Assembly (NCBI GenBank): GCA_001972305.1
Contig: BDDD01002676.1
Coordinates: forward strand, 103,023-167,022
DNA: 64,000 nucleotides
Direction of reading: 5' to 3'
Origin: Cephalotus follicularis
Taxonomy: Eukaryota; Streptophyta; Magnoliopsida; Oxalidales; Cephalotaceae
Positions 10,938 through 23,109 of the stretch are shown one piece after another. Position numbers and translations under genes: made by a program. The first letter of the stretch is position 1; each line of letters opens with the position of its first letter. The notes below the pieces were generated by a model that saw nothing but the letters and a program-made list of their open reading frames with translations, was not told the DNA's origin and ran no database searches.

Positions 10938-12600
10938 ATTTTATCAAAAAATTTAGGGCATAGTGGGTCAGGAGGTGGTCAAAGTAGCCTTGTCTGTCTT
11001 GAATGGAGGTTGCTTGCTTAGAAAATTCAACTATACTAATATTGTCTTGATTTCAAAGGTGAATAGCCCCGGTCTGGATGACAGAATATAGACCCATCTC
11101 GTTATGTGCTGTGATTTACAAAGTCATGTCAAAAGCACTCACGAATAGACTAAAGAGTATACTACCCTTGATTATATCCGAAAACCAAAGCACCATCGTA
11201 CCGGGCAGTTTGATAACTGATAAAATGAAGCTGAGGAGATCTGGCAAGCATGGTAGCACAATAGTTAAACTGGACATGAACAATGTGTATGACAGAGTTG
11301 AGTGGGACTTTCTGTGAGCAATGATGCTTTGGTTGGGTTTTAGGAAATATTGGTGTCCTTGATAATGGAGTGTGTCACCACAGTTACGTTCTTAGTACTA
11401 ATGGCAATCCGAGGGGTGTCATATCGCCAACTCGAGGCTTTAGGCAAGGTGACCCCCTATCTCCATATTTTTTTCTACTGTGTGTTGAAAGTTTCTCCTA
11501 TTTGTTATCTAAAAGTGCAGTCGAGCAGAAAATTCATGGCTTTGGGGTTTGCAGGCAAAGTCTACGAATATCTCAATTTTTTTTCAGATGATAGTCTGCT
11601 TTTCATACGGGCTAATCTTCTAGAATGCCAAACTATTTGTGAATTGCTCCGTGTTTATGAGGAAGCGTTTGGACAAAAAGTCAACATAGCAAACACAAGC
11701 TTATGTTTTATCCCCAATACCTGCAACTCAATCATTAATGGGATAAAGGAAGCTTTTGGTACAGGAACAAAGAACCGATATGGGAAGTACGTGGGCTTAT
11801 TGGCTTTTGTTGGCAGCTCCAACAAGGTTTTGTTTCAGGTTATTAAAGACAGGCTATGGGGTAAGTTGAAGGGTGAATGAGAAGCTCTTGTTCAAGGCTG
11901 GGAAAGAGGTACTTATCAAAGCAGTGGCACAAGCAATCCCAACCTATGTGATGAGTGTTTTAAGCTCCCAGTCTTTTTAGGATGATATTACAAGGATGGT
12001 AAGGAATTTCTGGTGGGGTCAAATTAGAGATGAAAGGAAAATACGTTGGATGTTGTGGGACAAGATGTGTTATTCGAAGGCAAGAGGTGAATTAGGCTTC
12101 AAAAATCCACATGGCGATGCTTGCAAAGCAAGGGTGGAGATTGGTGCAAAACGTGGTTTCTCTTTGTTATAGATTCTTGAAGACTAAATAGTTTCCTCAT
12201 GGGACTTTACCTGGAGGAGCACGAAGTATCATATCCTATGGTTCTCAATGGCAGGTAGGAGATGGAAAACATATCTGACTATGGGAGAACAAGTGGGTTC
12301 CCAATGCTGATCATGGTTCATTACCCTCGACTACATGTACACTACTACATGATGCTACTGTTAGTATACTGCTAGACAACGCTTTTCGATGAGATGAACA
12401 AAAAATACGGCCGAACTACATGTAACGCTATATTAGTGATACCAACATCTCGGCTCTTAGGTGAGGACAAGATGTACTGGAAGAGAGAAATGAGCGATTT
12501 CTTCTCAGTACGAACCGCATACCATGCAACACGTCATCCTCAAATATTACGGGTGGTGTGCAAGGGTTCCGTCTGTTGGTTTGGTTTCTATACAAAGTAA
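10938..12600 (+). pseudogene. LINE ORF2 reverse transcriptase, downstream half
   Basis: This continues the LINE interrupted at 2443. The order is FYQK... (start of RT), EYRPISLCAVIYKVMSKALT, NRLKSILPLIISENQS, VPGSLITDK, KLDMNNVYDRVEWDFL (catalytic block with the first Asp), GFRQGDPLSPYFFLL in another frame, then FFSDDSLLFIRAN, where active elements have F-A-D-D. The 3' zinc-knuckle-like segment includes DKMYWKREMSDFFSVRTAYH. Several frameshifts and stops show it is dead. The FADD to FSDD change and broken frames rule out activity. It ends at or just before the Copia inserted at 12615. Confidence 0.88.
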
Positions 12601-12614
12601 CTTGATTAACTCTT

Positions 12615-12818
12615 TGTTAGGATATAGAATCAGTTGAGAATTTGTTAGAAATCAGTTGTGTATTTGCTGGCAGTTTTTGTTGCTTATGTGAGGTGTCACT
12701 GCCAGATAATACCACATTTACTTGTACAATACTCTATATTGTATATATAGTTCACTGTAACAAACAGAGAAGATGAATGAATATTCAGTTTTGACAGATT
12801 TACTTATTCATTCTTACT
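12615..12818 (+). repeat. 5' LTR of the Retrofit-type Copia
   Basis: A 204-bp LTR with TATA-like TGTATATATAG (about 12739) upstream of the primer binding site. It differs from the 3' copy at GTTGAG/GATGAG, CACATTT/CACCTTT and AGTTCAC/AGTACAC. Confidence 0.93.
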
Positions 12819-12882
12819 TGGTATCAGAGCAGGCCTACGTCTTCCTTTTTTTTTCGTTTGTGCCTTTTGTCAAACAGCTTCT

Positions 12883-14556
12883 GTGCCTACCATGTCTTCC
12901 TCTACCTCCTCAGATTCCTCCTTGCCTCAAGCCATTATTCAATCACCAATAGCCAACATTCACCATTTTCTCTCCATTAAACTTAACACCTCCAACTATC
13001 TCATCTGGCGTTCTCAATTTCTTGCCCTTCTTCGTGGCTATGATCTTCTGTCGTATGTTGATGGTACTGCTACACCACCACCAATGCAATTTGACGATGG
13101 TTCTTCAAATCCTGCATATATTCTCTGGCACAAACAAGACCAACTTCTACTGAGTTGGCTTCTCTCCTCTCTCACAGAGAGTGTCCATGCGCAGGTCGTG
13201 GGTCTTGAAAGCTCTCATGCTGTCTGGCAATATTTATCATCGGCCTTCTCCTCCCAGTCCCAGGCTCGTATCATGCAGCTTCGCCTAAGCCTTCACTCAC
13301 TCAAGAAAGGAGCAGATTCCATGTCTTCGTACCTTTTGAAGGCCAAATCCATCTCAGATGAGCTCTCTCTCGCCTCCAAACCACTCTCTGACGATGACAT
13401 GGTCCTCTACATTTTGGGAGGCCTGAGCTCTGAGTATGCCTCACTTGTGACCTCCATCACCACTAGAGTTGATCCCATCAGTGTTGCTGATCTCCATGGT
13501 TTCTTGCTCAATGAAGAAATTCGAATCCAATCCTCTGTTACCTCAGATCTTGTCTCTGCCACCGCTAATATGGCTCTTACAAGTCGACCATCTGATAACA
13601 TGAACCGGGACGGCCGCCACTACAGTCGTGGGCGTGGCCGCGGTTTTTCTGGTCACCGTGGCCGCCATCGTAGCCGTGCGCCTTTTGTGTCTCATCAGTA
13701 CCAGCATCAATATTCGCCTCATTTCAACAATAGCAACCGAGCAACCTCTCAACCCTTTTACTCCAGGAGTGACTCCACCTACCCGGGTCCAACTTACCAT
13801 GACCCTTACACGCATTTTATCAATCAGTCTCAAGCCCAATATGCAGCTCAGCCTCAAGCCCACATTGCTTCTCAGTATGCTGGACCTAGCTTTCTTCCTC
13901 CATCTCCTGGAATTTCTGGTCCACATTCTCCCCCTCCCACTGTCACAGAATGGCACCCCGACACTGGTGCAACAGACCACATCACACCAGACTTGAATTC
14001 TCTCCAATCTTCTTCTCCTTATGGTGGCAGTGACTCAGTGCGAGTGGGTAACGGCTCAGGTTTAAAAATTGCGCACATTGGTTATAGCCATGCCTGCCAC
14101 TCTTACAGACCATTTCTACTGTCAAATATTTTGCATGTGCCTCAAATAAATACTAATCTATTGTCAGTGAGACGATTTGCACTTGATAATGATGTGTTTT
14201 TTGAATTTCACCCGTTTTGTTTCTTTGTGAAGGATCGATCCTCGGGGCGTACCCTCTTGCGCGGACCGCTTAAAAATGGACTCTATCACATGGCATTGAA
14301 CTCTTCCTTCTCCAACAAACTTGCATTAACAGGTGTTAGAGCTTCGCAAATAGATTGGCATTCTCGCCTTGGCCATCCATCTAGTCGTATTGTCAGTCAC
14401 CTTCTGTCCAGTTGTTGTCTTCCGAATATCAAAAATATCAATGTAAATAGTGTCTGCAAAGCGTGTCAAATGGGCAAGTCTCATAAACTGCCCTTTTCTA
14501 ATTCTATGTCCACTACTAGTAAACCTTTAGAAATTATATATTCTGATCTTTGGACA
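12883..14556 (+). pseudogene. Copia gag-protease and integrase zinc finger, 3' truncated
   Basis: A long open frame starts with gag (INxKLNTSNYLIWRSQFLAL type, about residues 30-55), followed by an Arg/Gly-rich and Gln/Tyr-rich stretch (about 245-340). The usual CCHC zinc knuckle of this clade is absent. Protease follows with the active-site motif DTGAT (about residue 360), then the integrase zinc finger (WHSRLGH ... VCKACQMGK, about 490-530). The frame reaches the first integrase Asp (SDLW) near 14550 and then runs into RT sequence in the wrong frame until 14766. Gag could still be made, but not a full polyprotein. Part of the frame is open on the opposite strand also; that is a compositional shadow. 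Confidence 0.9.
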
Positions 14557-15869
14557 CTTTCAGTCCAGTGGTTAAACCCACAACCATTCGAACAGTGCTT
14601 GCTCTGGCCGTTTCCTCTGCTTGGCCCATTCGTCAGCTTGACGTGCACAATGCCTTTTTGCACGGCAACATTTCTGAAGATCTCTATATGCAACAGCCTC
14701 CAGGCTTTATTCATCCCCAGTTTCCTCACCATGTGTGCAAGCTTCGCAAGTCTCTCTATGGTTTGAAACAGGCCCCCCGTGCCTGGTTCGAGCGCCTCAG
14801 CTCGTTTCTCCTCCATTGTGGCTTCACAGGTTCAAAAACTGACTCTTCTCTTTTTATTTATAGACAACACTCCACAGTCACTTACATATTGGTTTATGTT
14901 GATGATATAATTGTGACTGGAAATTCTAAACTACATCTTGATGAACTGCTATCTAAGTTGGGTATTGAGTTCTCCATTAAGGATTTAGGTTCTCTTCGGT
15001 ATTTTTTGGGCATTGAGGTGACTCCGACACCCACTGGTCTTCTGTTATCACAGCAGAAATATGTCACTGATCTTCTAATTAAATACAAAATGGACGGTGC
15101 CAAGCCCATTACCACACCTATTTCCATCACCTCTACACTCTCTAAGCATCTGGGCAAGCCACTCTCCAATCCTACGGAATATCGCAATCTAGTCGGAGCC
15201 CTACAATATGCCACACTCACAAGACCAGACATTTCTTTTGCTGTCAATAAAGTCTGTCAGTTTATGGCCAACCCTACTGATATCCATTGGTCTCTTGTCA
15301 AAAGAATCCTTCGCTACCTCAAAGGTTCCCTTCACTATGGTCTTCATCTTCAACAATCTCCTTCTCGGTCTCTCACTGCTTTTTCAGATGCTGATTGGGC
15401 CAGTTGCCCCGATGACAGGAAATCCACTGGTGGTTATTTAATTTTTCTTGGTCCAAATTTGATTTCATGGCAATCTCGTAAACAGCAAACCGTTGCACGA
15501 TCGAGTACTGAAAGTGAATATCGAGCACTTGCGTTGGCCACAGCCGAACTTACTTGGTTACAGTCTCTTATTAGTGAGTTGGGTGTTCAATTGCCTCATT
15601 CGCCCATTCTTTGGTGTGATAACATTGGTGCCACATACCTCTCTGCCAATCCTGTCTTCCATGCCCGCACTAAGCACATCGAAATTGATTTTCATTTCGT
15701 ACGAGATAAGGTTGCTAAGCGTGATTTGCAGGTACAGTTCATATCCACTCAAGACCAACTCACTGACATTCTCACAAAGGGCCTACCATCTACTCGTTTT
15801 TCCAGCCTACGATCCAAACTTCAACTGCTACCACGGCCGTTGAGTTTGCGGGGGGATGTTAGGATATAG
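14550..15869 (+). pseudogene. Copia RT-RNase H, N-terminally truncated
   Basis: The 439-codon frame opens at DTFSPVVKPTTIRTVLALA and runs through LDVHNAFLHGN, LRKSLYGLKQAPRAWF, the intact catalytic LVYVDDIIVTG, the RNase H stretch FSDADWASCPDDRKSTGGYL with SSTESEYRAL, and RTKHIEIDFHFVRDKV. The last codons overlap the 3' LTR. The start of RT, including part of the fingers, is deleted at the junction near 14556, where ORF phase changes relative to gag. RNase H and the YVDD box look intact, consistent with a recent deletion. It cannot be translated as a fusion with gag without a frameshift. Confidence 0.9.
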
Positions 15870-16060
15870 AATCAGATGAGAATTTGTTAGAAATCAGTTG
15901 TGTATTTGCTGGCAGTTTTTGTTGCTTATGTGAGGTGTCACTGCCAGATAATACCACCTTTACTTGTACAATACTCTATATTGTATATATAGTACACTGT
16001 AACAAACAGAGAAGATGAATGAATATTCAGTTTTGACAGATTTACTTATTCATTCTTACT
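15857..16060 (+). repeat. 3' LTR of the Retrofit-type Copia
   Basis: It is identical to the 5' LTR except for three substitutions. The duplication CTCTT follows at 16061-16065. Confidence 0.93.
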
Positions 16061-16065
16061 CTCTT

Positions 16066-17094
16066 AATCTAATCATTTATGCAGAATGGAAAAATATATT
16101 AGCCTATGTCAAGATCTAGTTTTGATCAATACTTTTATTTAATAAAATAAAGAGAGGAGAGGGAGAATGAAATCAAACTTACTTTGTTTATTCTTTACTC
16201 CACATTTTTTTTTTAAAATCCTATCTTACTTGCACTGAGTAGTATTAAAGTTATGCCTCCACACCAAGAAAGTAAGCAAATGATCTGTGGAGAGAAGGGC
16301 CAAAAAATTTCGACCAAACCAACTAGAGGATGCTAGTCCCTTTTGTTTACTTGCCTTATGTTTTTTTCTAGTAAAGACTCCAACTCTATTCTCAAGCCCA
16401 TCACTTATTATTTCTACTAAGTGAAGGTCAAAGCTTACTATCTCTAATTTGACCTAATCAATCCTAGATAAGTAATGCAGATAGTCAACATAATTAATAT
16501 TATTAATTATATAGTTTATCATATAATTGTATTCAATTACACAAATCACATTAGTATTATTAATTAGGGATAAACCCTAATTTAATTCACTATGATGAAT
16601 TTATATTCTCACACTTGTATTGTGTGTGATCCTATGGATTCATAATTACGTTAGCTGCATGATTAATCATAATACTTACGATTCTCCAATTAGTCATTAC
16701 TAATCGCATTAGAAACTTTTAATCGAAAAACATAATTAAATCTTGATTTTGATTCTTTAATAATAATCACACTCGTAAGAGATCATTGTTCCTTTTTTTT
16801 TTTTTTGACTATTTTGTTTTTTCTTTTTTCAAGTAAACCAGTTTTGATACCATGTTGATTTAATTGACAGAGATTATTCACTCTGTTATTCAATGGACAC
16901 ATAATTGTATTGTTAGGCTAAAAGCCCACTAATCTTAGCCTAATACCGAAGGTTCTAACACTTACATAAAAGAGAATAAACATAATGCATATGTGGGCCG
17001 CGACAATATTGAAACAGGTCCATACAGTGGGAGTTCCGCCCCCGCAATCCCGAACTTCTTGTTGGAAACCCACCACAGTTTAGGTATCTGCTTA
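16066..17094. other. AT-rich intergenic sequence
   Basis: No gene or repeat family was recognised. It contains T-rich runs (about 16793-16806) and AT-rich low-complexity DNA. The last 180 bp before the hAT element are more GC-rich. Confidence 0.6.
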
Positions 17095-17102
17095 AGGGGG
17101 CT

Positions 17103-17723
17103 TAGAGTTGTAAGTGGGTCGGTTCGAACCGTGAAACCGGCCCGAACCGGTTCGTGTGGTCCTTGAACCGGTCCGGACCGTGTGCCACGTGGCAGACTTG
17201 CGGTTAAACCGGCCCTTGAGAGTGGCCCGGACCAGTTCAGAGTGTTCAGAACCGTTGAACCGGACCGAATCGGACCGTGAACCGGAGATAGACATCAACG
17301 CCAAAGACAACCACACACAAAAGGATTCTCAAATTGAAATGGACGTTAACGCACAAGGCAAATGAAGTCAACTCAAATGACATTAGCGTCAACGTCATAC
17401 ATACGCGTCAACGTGAATAAAGCAAAAATCGAACAAAAGCTTATGATGTCAACGCAAAGAATCAAAGGTGTCAACGGATAAGGAGATAGACGTCAACGCC
17501 TATCATACACGTCAACGCCAATATGAACTGAACCGGCCCGGACCGGCTCACCTCGCTTACAGTTAAGGTTCACGGGCCGGTTCGGTTCTCACTTTTTAGC
17601 TCCATGAACCGGACCGGGCCAGACCATGAGAAAAGCGGGTCGGTTCACGAACCGAACCGCCTTTCGCCGGTCCCGAACTGTCCGTGCCGCAGTTCAATCC
17701 GGTCCGGACCACTTGCAACTTTA
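17103..17723. mobile_element. GC-rich non-autonomous hAT element, 621 bp, 8-bp duplication
   Basis: The ends are TAGAGTTGTAAGTGG and, inverted, CCACTTGCAACTTTA. An exact 8-bp duplication AGGGGGCT flanks it (17095-17102 and 17724-17731). The outer arms are dense in GAACCGG / CCGGTTC words on both strands and can pair over long stretches. The AT-richer centre repeats GTCAACG (about 17294-17515, e.g. GACGTCAACGCC). There is no transposase. A sister copy lies at 39847-40476. Open frames here are translations of the repeats. Confidence 0.92.
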
Positions 17724-17731
17724 AGGGGGCT

Positions 17732-18067
17732 CCACTCCAAGGAAAAGGCCCGCTACCACTTGGATTTGGGCTTAATCAATTCAAGCCATACGTAACACAC
17801 ACACATAGTCTTCTCTGGTTTGAATCCATATGCTTTGAGAAATGAACTGATAAACTTGGAATTTGATCCTTCTTTTTTTGGGATTTGATCCTTTTATAAG
17901 ATGGGAAATGGATACAATACATGTGTATCTTTACAAAAACACCTCACTAGTACTGGGCGCATACATTTTTTCTGCTAAACCCCAACTTTATAAATACAAA
18001 CTAAACCACCCACAATCTAGTTTGTGGTTGTTTTGAATGTCAATAAACCAGTAGTATACAGGAGAAG
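17732..18067. other. 3' flank of the kinase gene
   Basis: Ordinary AT-rich sequence, probably including the 3' UTR of the minus-strand kinase gene. No clear polyadenylation signal can be singled out. Confidence 0.5.
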
Positions 18068-21049
18068 CTAACTGAAACTTGACGAACGACTCCATCTTTG
18101 TCTCAAGTATTCCTCAAAAGAAATGGTGTTGGTTTGCTCCACACTACTGAAAGATGTATAGTCACCTTCAAAAACATCAAGCATTGCAAGCCCCATATGT
18201 ACCTCTGGGCTTGAATTCGGATAAACTTCGTCGTCATTATCATCCTGGTTTTGTGAGTCCTTGTTCCACGAATTCACCCACTTTTCGATGTCATGATCCC
18301 CTCTTAGGAGCTTAAGAATCTGGAAAAGGAAAGGAAAAATGTCAAGTAACTTACTAACACTGGATTTTACTTCTTGGTATACGGAAATACCTCAATATCT
18401 TACTTCCAATATCAAATTCTATAAGAATGCATTGTTATACAATAACCTGAATTATCTTAGGACGAAGCCGAGCTGCCCTTGTTATGCAGAGGGTTGCTGC
18501 AAGAACCATTCTCTGCATTTGATCCTCATTAAAATTTCCATCCAGATTTGGATCTAGTAAGCCCCTTACATCCCCATTCTCTATTAAAGGCTTTGCCTGC
18601 ATTCAATGAACTCAAGTATCATTCATGAATATCACTAAGTAGATTAAGTTATGTCTCATTATTTTCTCTCTTACCCACATGACCAAACTCTCCTGGTCCT
18701 TAGGAGCATCAGAGCCTATAGGTTTTCTTCCTGATAACAATTCAAGCAGAACTACACCAAAAGCATAGACATCGATCTTGTCACTCACTTTCCCATACAT
18801 GAAGTATTCAGGAGCAAGGTACCCAAATGTTCCTACTACATTGCCCTCAGTAAAAAAGGATGAATTTGTTGGCCCCCATATTGCCAGCCCGAAATCAGAT
18901 AACTGTCACATTGAAGCAACAACATGCCATGTGAAAATTTGTGACAAATTTCATTTTAAGGCAACACAAGTACCATGTGCATCAAAGTGGTGAAGCACCT
19001 GAGGTTCAAACTCATCGGAGAAAAGGATGTTTGAGGACTTGACATCTCTATGAATTACAGGCCTAGAACTTTCGTTGTGTAGGTAATTTAGAGCCTCAGC
19101 AATTCCGATAGCTACATTGTATCTCACTTCCCATGACAATGCAGATTTTTCTTTGTTTTTGCCTGGCATCAAATATTAAATGCTGTATCAGAATGACACA
19201 TGACAGTGTTTACCAAAAGGAGGAAAAGCATATATATCACTGAATGTATACCATGTAGGTTTTCCTCCAAGCTTCCTCTAGAGAATAAATCGTAAACAGA
19301 GATGAGCTCATTATCTTCAATACAGACCCCAAGAAGAGGGGTGATGTGTTTGTGATTTAGTGAGGAGATAACATCAACCTCATGGGCAAAATCTTTCCAT
19401 GCTTCTTTGGATGACTTAAGAATCTTCACTGCTACTGGTTTGCCATCTGCCAGAATACCCTTGTACACACGATTACATCCTCCATTCCCAATTAGATTTT
19501 CTGTTATGAGAGCAGAATTTAGTACCACGACTAGCTTAATAAGGGAAAAAGAAAGCATATCAAAATCACCATAAGAGGACAAACCTGAGGAGAACTGAGA
19601 AGTTGCAGCTTTGAGAACCTTATAACTGAACCATTTGCAGCCAGATGAGCTTGTTTTCAAGAGGATCTCAAAGCCTTTTCGTAGCTCACCTAGAGCAGAT
19701 GAGCTATTCTGAGTGCTCTCATCTACAATTTCACTTGTCTCACTTTCTACTGGATCTTCTGCAATACTAAGAAACCGAGGAGATTGCTGTGGTGAACGAT
19801 TTGGTAAGCCCAATACCCATTGCACCACGGACATTCTCCTTGCATGCAAGCCTTTTGGACTTGCTGAACTAGCTCTACGGAGTAGGGGCCAACCAGGCTT
19901 CTGCTCTAAAATGTCTTCTGCAAAAGGAGCACTATATCTCAAAGAGAGGTGCCTGCGTTCACTAACAAGGTTTAACATGTCATCCTTAGAGTCGTCCTTA
20001 GAGTCCAAACTACTATGCCTTGATTCATCTTTAGAGTCCCGACTCACTTCGAAACTGGATATCTCACTACCCACTTCAGAATCACCAAATTCAGAATGGA
20101 AATCTCTGAAATTGAGGTTGCTGACTAGATGGAAACTTGGTCTTGGATCTCCTTTGAGGCCTAATATTAAACAAAGGCCATCAATTAGTAGTTAAAGAAA
20201 ATTCTCTAGAGGGGTTTGTTTTCAAGGACACAAGTACCAAACCTGGTGGTTGACTATTGTTGCACCTTCTGAAGACAATTTTTCCATTGTGGATGGCCAA
20301 AACATCAGTATTTGAAGGCAATCGCCTAGCGCAATATTTAGCCATTGAAGCACAACCCCTGAAAATGATACCTGTTTAGAGTCATGACAAAGGAATCACA
20401 GAATTGTTACTAAAGAAAGCTAGAATATCCCCTCACCCAAAAGCAGTTTTCTTGCTTATCCCCACAACCACTGCCTTGGCATCATATTTATATGCCTCTG
20501 TAACCAAAACCTTTCGAACCTTTCGTCCTGTCAATATCTTTCCAGTGACATTTACCTGAAATTAATGAATAAGGAACACCCACCTCTTGAATTAACAACT
20601 GAACAGAAAAAAAAAAGGGTGAATAACTGTACAAAAATGATGATTTACATTACACACCTTGATCACAGAACATAAGCCTTGATAAACATCTAAATAGCCA
20701 TCCAATAGGTGTTTGTTTTTTGAAGTTTGAACTGCATTTATAAAGCACATTACAACAAGAAAATTAAATGAAATTAACATGAAAATGCTAAGTATACACC
20801 TAAACAATAATACTAATTTCACTTTGTTAAAAAATAATAATAATAATACTAATATCACAATAATCTAAATATCAATGAAAGGGCCTGACCTGAACTTGGA
20901 CAAACATGAACAGCAACCACACAATCTCCAGGTTCAGCAACTTTGACAAGAGCCCAGTTGAGCAGCTCCCTGCTATGGCTATTGATTCGAATATCAACCA
21001 ACACATTTCTCTTCCGGTAAATGGCATCGACTTCCTCCTCAACCGGCAT
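18068..21049 (-). CDS. Receptor-like cytoplasmic kinase with N-terminal USP domain (695 aa, 10 exons)
   Basis: Exons on minus, 5' to 3': 21049-20890, 20731-20658, 20555-20437, 20358-20243, 20160-19585, 19500-19252, 19162-18999, 18902-18675, 18596-18447, 18319-18068. All introns are GT-AG and phases close to 2088 nt. Residues 1-156 form a universal-stress-protein (adenine-nucleotide alpha-hydrolase-like) domain. Residues 157-348 are a Ser/Asp-rich linker. Residues 349-695 are a Ser/Thr kinase: glycine loop [15 protein letters not shown] Lys374, HRDVKSSN with Asp471, DFG 489-491, APE 516-518. There is no signal peptide or membrane segment, so it should be cytosolic, as in the USP-kinase (RLCK VI-like) group. 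The linker has repeated DSKDDS-type acidic/Ser tracts. It looks intact; substrate and ligand are unknown. Confidence 0.92.
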
Positions 21050-23109
21050 TTTTATTCCTTCTTTTAGAGAAGCTCACTTCACAAATTTTGAAGCATCATA
21101 AAATTCTATTTCTCCCACAAAATTTGCAGATAATCTGCAAATTATCCTGATTTTATAAGCTTTTAAATCCTTGAAATGACCATTTCTATCTCTGCAACAA
21201 AAGGCAATTCATGGTAACTCTATTTTGAATAATAAAGTAATCTATACCCTATCCTATATAGAAGTCACTTGTAGCTTATACCACTTGTAAATATAGATTA
21301 TACCCATTAATTAATTTCCCCACATTGAAACAACTAAAAGAAACCCCACAAAGATCATGCATTAAAAAAACATGCCAATAGAGAATTAAAGCAAAAGACA
21401 ATACAAAAAGTACCTAAATTTTGTATCCTTTCATCAACATTTTTTTTAAAATGAAATTGCCGCCAAATATCACCAGCCTACCTGCAACTACATTCCAATA
21501 CCTCAAAAAAAAATAAAAAAAGGAAAATATTTCAATTAAAAATTTAAAAGGTGGGTGTTATGGTATCAATCAAGCTTAGCTAAGCAAATGAATATTTTCT
21601 TATTCTTTCAATAAAAAAAAGTAAAATTTGCTTTAAAATATCAAAAAACCAAAGTGGGAATTTTGAAGAAGAAAGTGTCGGCAAGAGAGAGAAAGAGAAT
21701 TCCTTATAAATGTTTGCAAGAAATTGAGTGTGTTAAAAGAGAGAAAAGATTAGAGGGGGTTTCTCTTATCAACGTTGGTTAAAAAACCGGCAGTTTTAGC
21801 GCCAAACCCATGATATCCGGTCATTTCAGGGACTGATAATTAACGAGTATGTGGGGTTATTAGTAGGCTAACCACGAATTTACAGGTTTGGTATTATAAT
21901 TGATGAAATGAAAACTCTCTGGTTTTTGATGTTTGACAGTGACTCTATTTACAAAGTCAACTATCTTTATCAATCTTTCATTATTTTTCCTTCCCAGTTT
22001 CACTAAAGATGTTCCCTCGATCCTACGTTAGACAACTATGTTACGTTAGATTCAAATTTTGTGCATGATATATGATATACGGGTTTTGAGCAATGCTCAA
22101 TGTCATAACATTTAAATCGATATTTTTAATTTAAACCATGTGTCGTTACACATAAATAATATTTAATTAATAAAACGCATGAATGATCTTAATTGTTTTT
22201 TAATCAATGAATGTGTGCTATGTATAATGATAAATTATTGTACACAAATTAATTTATATAAATGTTTAGAGAAGAAACTAATTACTAATGAAAAAGGTAA
22301 AACAAAAATATCACAAAATAAAAAGATAAACCCAACAATTTTTTGTCACACGTCTAGGAAATAAGAAATGGATGGTTAATAAGAAAAGGTGAATGGTTAA
22401 ATTTTTATAAAGATCATTCAACCATTAGTGATAAATATTTTAAATTTTGTTTTTAATTAAGAATTAAAGTTGTAATATGAAATTTATATTAAATATGTGT
22501 GGTTTTTTTTAAATGCAACTAAAAGGGTATATTCTACTTATAATAGTATAGATAATCAAGTTTTGAGTGTTAGTGGAACTAATAAAATTTGGATCAAAAG
22601 GTAATTTGAAATTCACTTAAATTTCAAGAACAATTATGTAAATAAAAACTTGATGAGACCTCTTAAAATTAATTTTGTGAAACTTGAAACAAAAAATACA
22701 TAGTTTGTACTCCAATCAACTTTTAATTATGTCTTCACTTTTTTATATCAAAAATCTGTTAGGCATATTTACATGGTAAATTATCACGTCACTGCATTTC
22801 TCTTAAGATCCAAATTCAAATCTTTTCACATATAAATTACATATGAAAATTATTTGATACTTGAGTATATAACTAATATGTTTTAATATAAGCCCAATAA
22901 TTGAAAACCTAAGATTTGGACCTATCTAGACTAGAGCCTATAATAAGGTAAGACTCTAATATAAATATAAGTGTGCTAGCTGCAGACAACACTGTAGATT
23001 ATTCCAAACTTGATACGAATGGTATAATGTTTTAAGCCATACACACTTACCTGTTTATACAAATAAATACATTAACAATCTTAAAGCATTATCAGTGTTC
23101 TTTATCTGA
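21050..23109. other. Kinase gene promoter and AT-rich intergenic region
   Basis: The minus-strand kinase gene reads away from this interval. About 21050-21780 is the likely 5' UTR/promoter side. A purine-rich GAGAGAAAGAG stretch (about 21688) and AT-rich DNA are seen, but no core promoter can be fixed. From 21800 to 23109 the sequence is AT-rich with no recognisable gene. Confidence 0.5.

Larger units (their letters stand above)
12615..16060 (+). mobile_element. Retrofit/Ale-type Copia retrotransposon with internal pol deletion
   Basis: Two direct LTRs (12615-12818 and 15857-16060, 204 bp each) start TGTTAGGATATAG and differ at only three positions that I can count. They are flanked by CTCTT (12610-12614 and 16061-16065). 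A tRNA-Met-type primer site TGGTATCAGAGC (12819-12830) follows the 5' LTR, and a G-rich tract (15847-15856) precedes the 3' LTR. The interior is only 3.0 kb: gag-protease, the start of integrase, then RT-RNase H in another frame, so most of integrase and the start of RT are deleted. The few LTR differences imply a young insertion. Confidence 0.95.

Noticed and set aside
13543..14007. 154-codon antisense frame and 122-codon second-frame ORF
   Set aside because: Shadows of the Retrofit gag reading frame.
17156..17795. Frames rich in Arg/Pro/Glu in the GC-rich hAT element
   Set aside because: Products of the GAACCGG repeats; the same frames recur in the copy at 39847.
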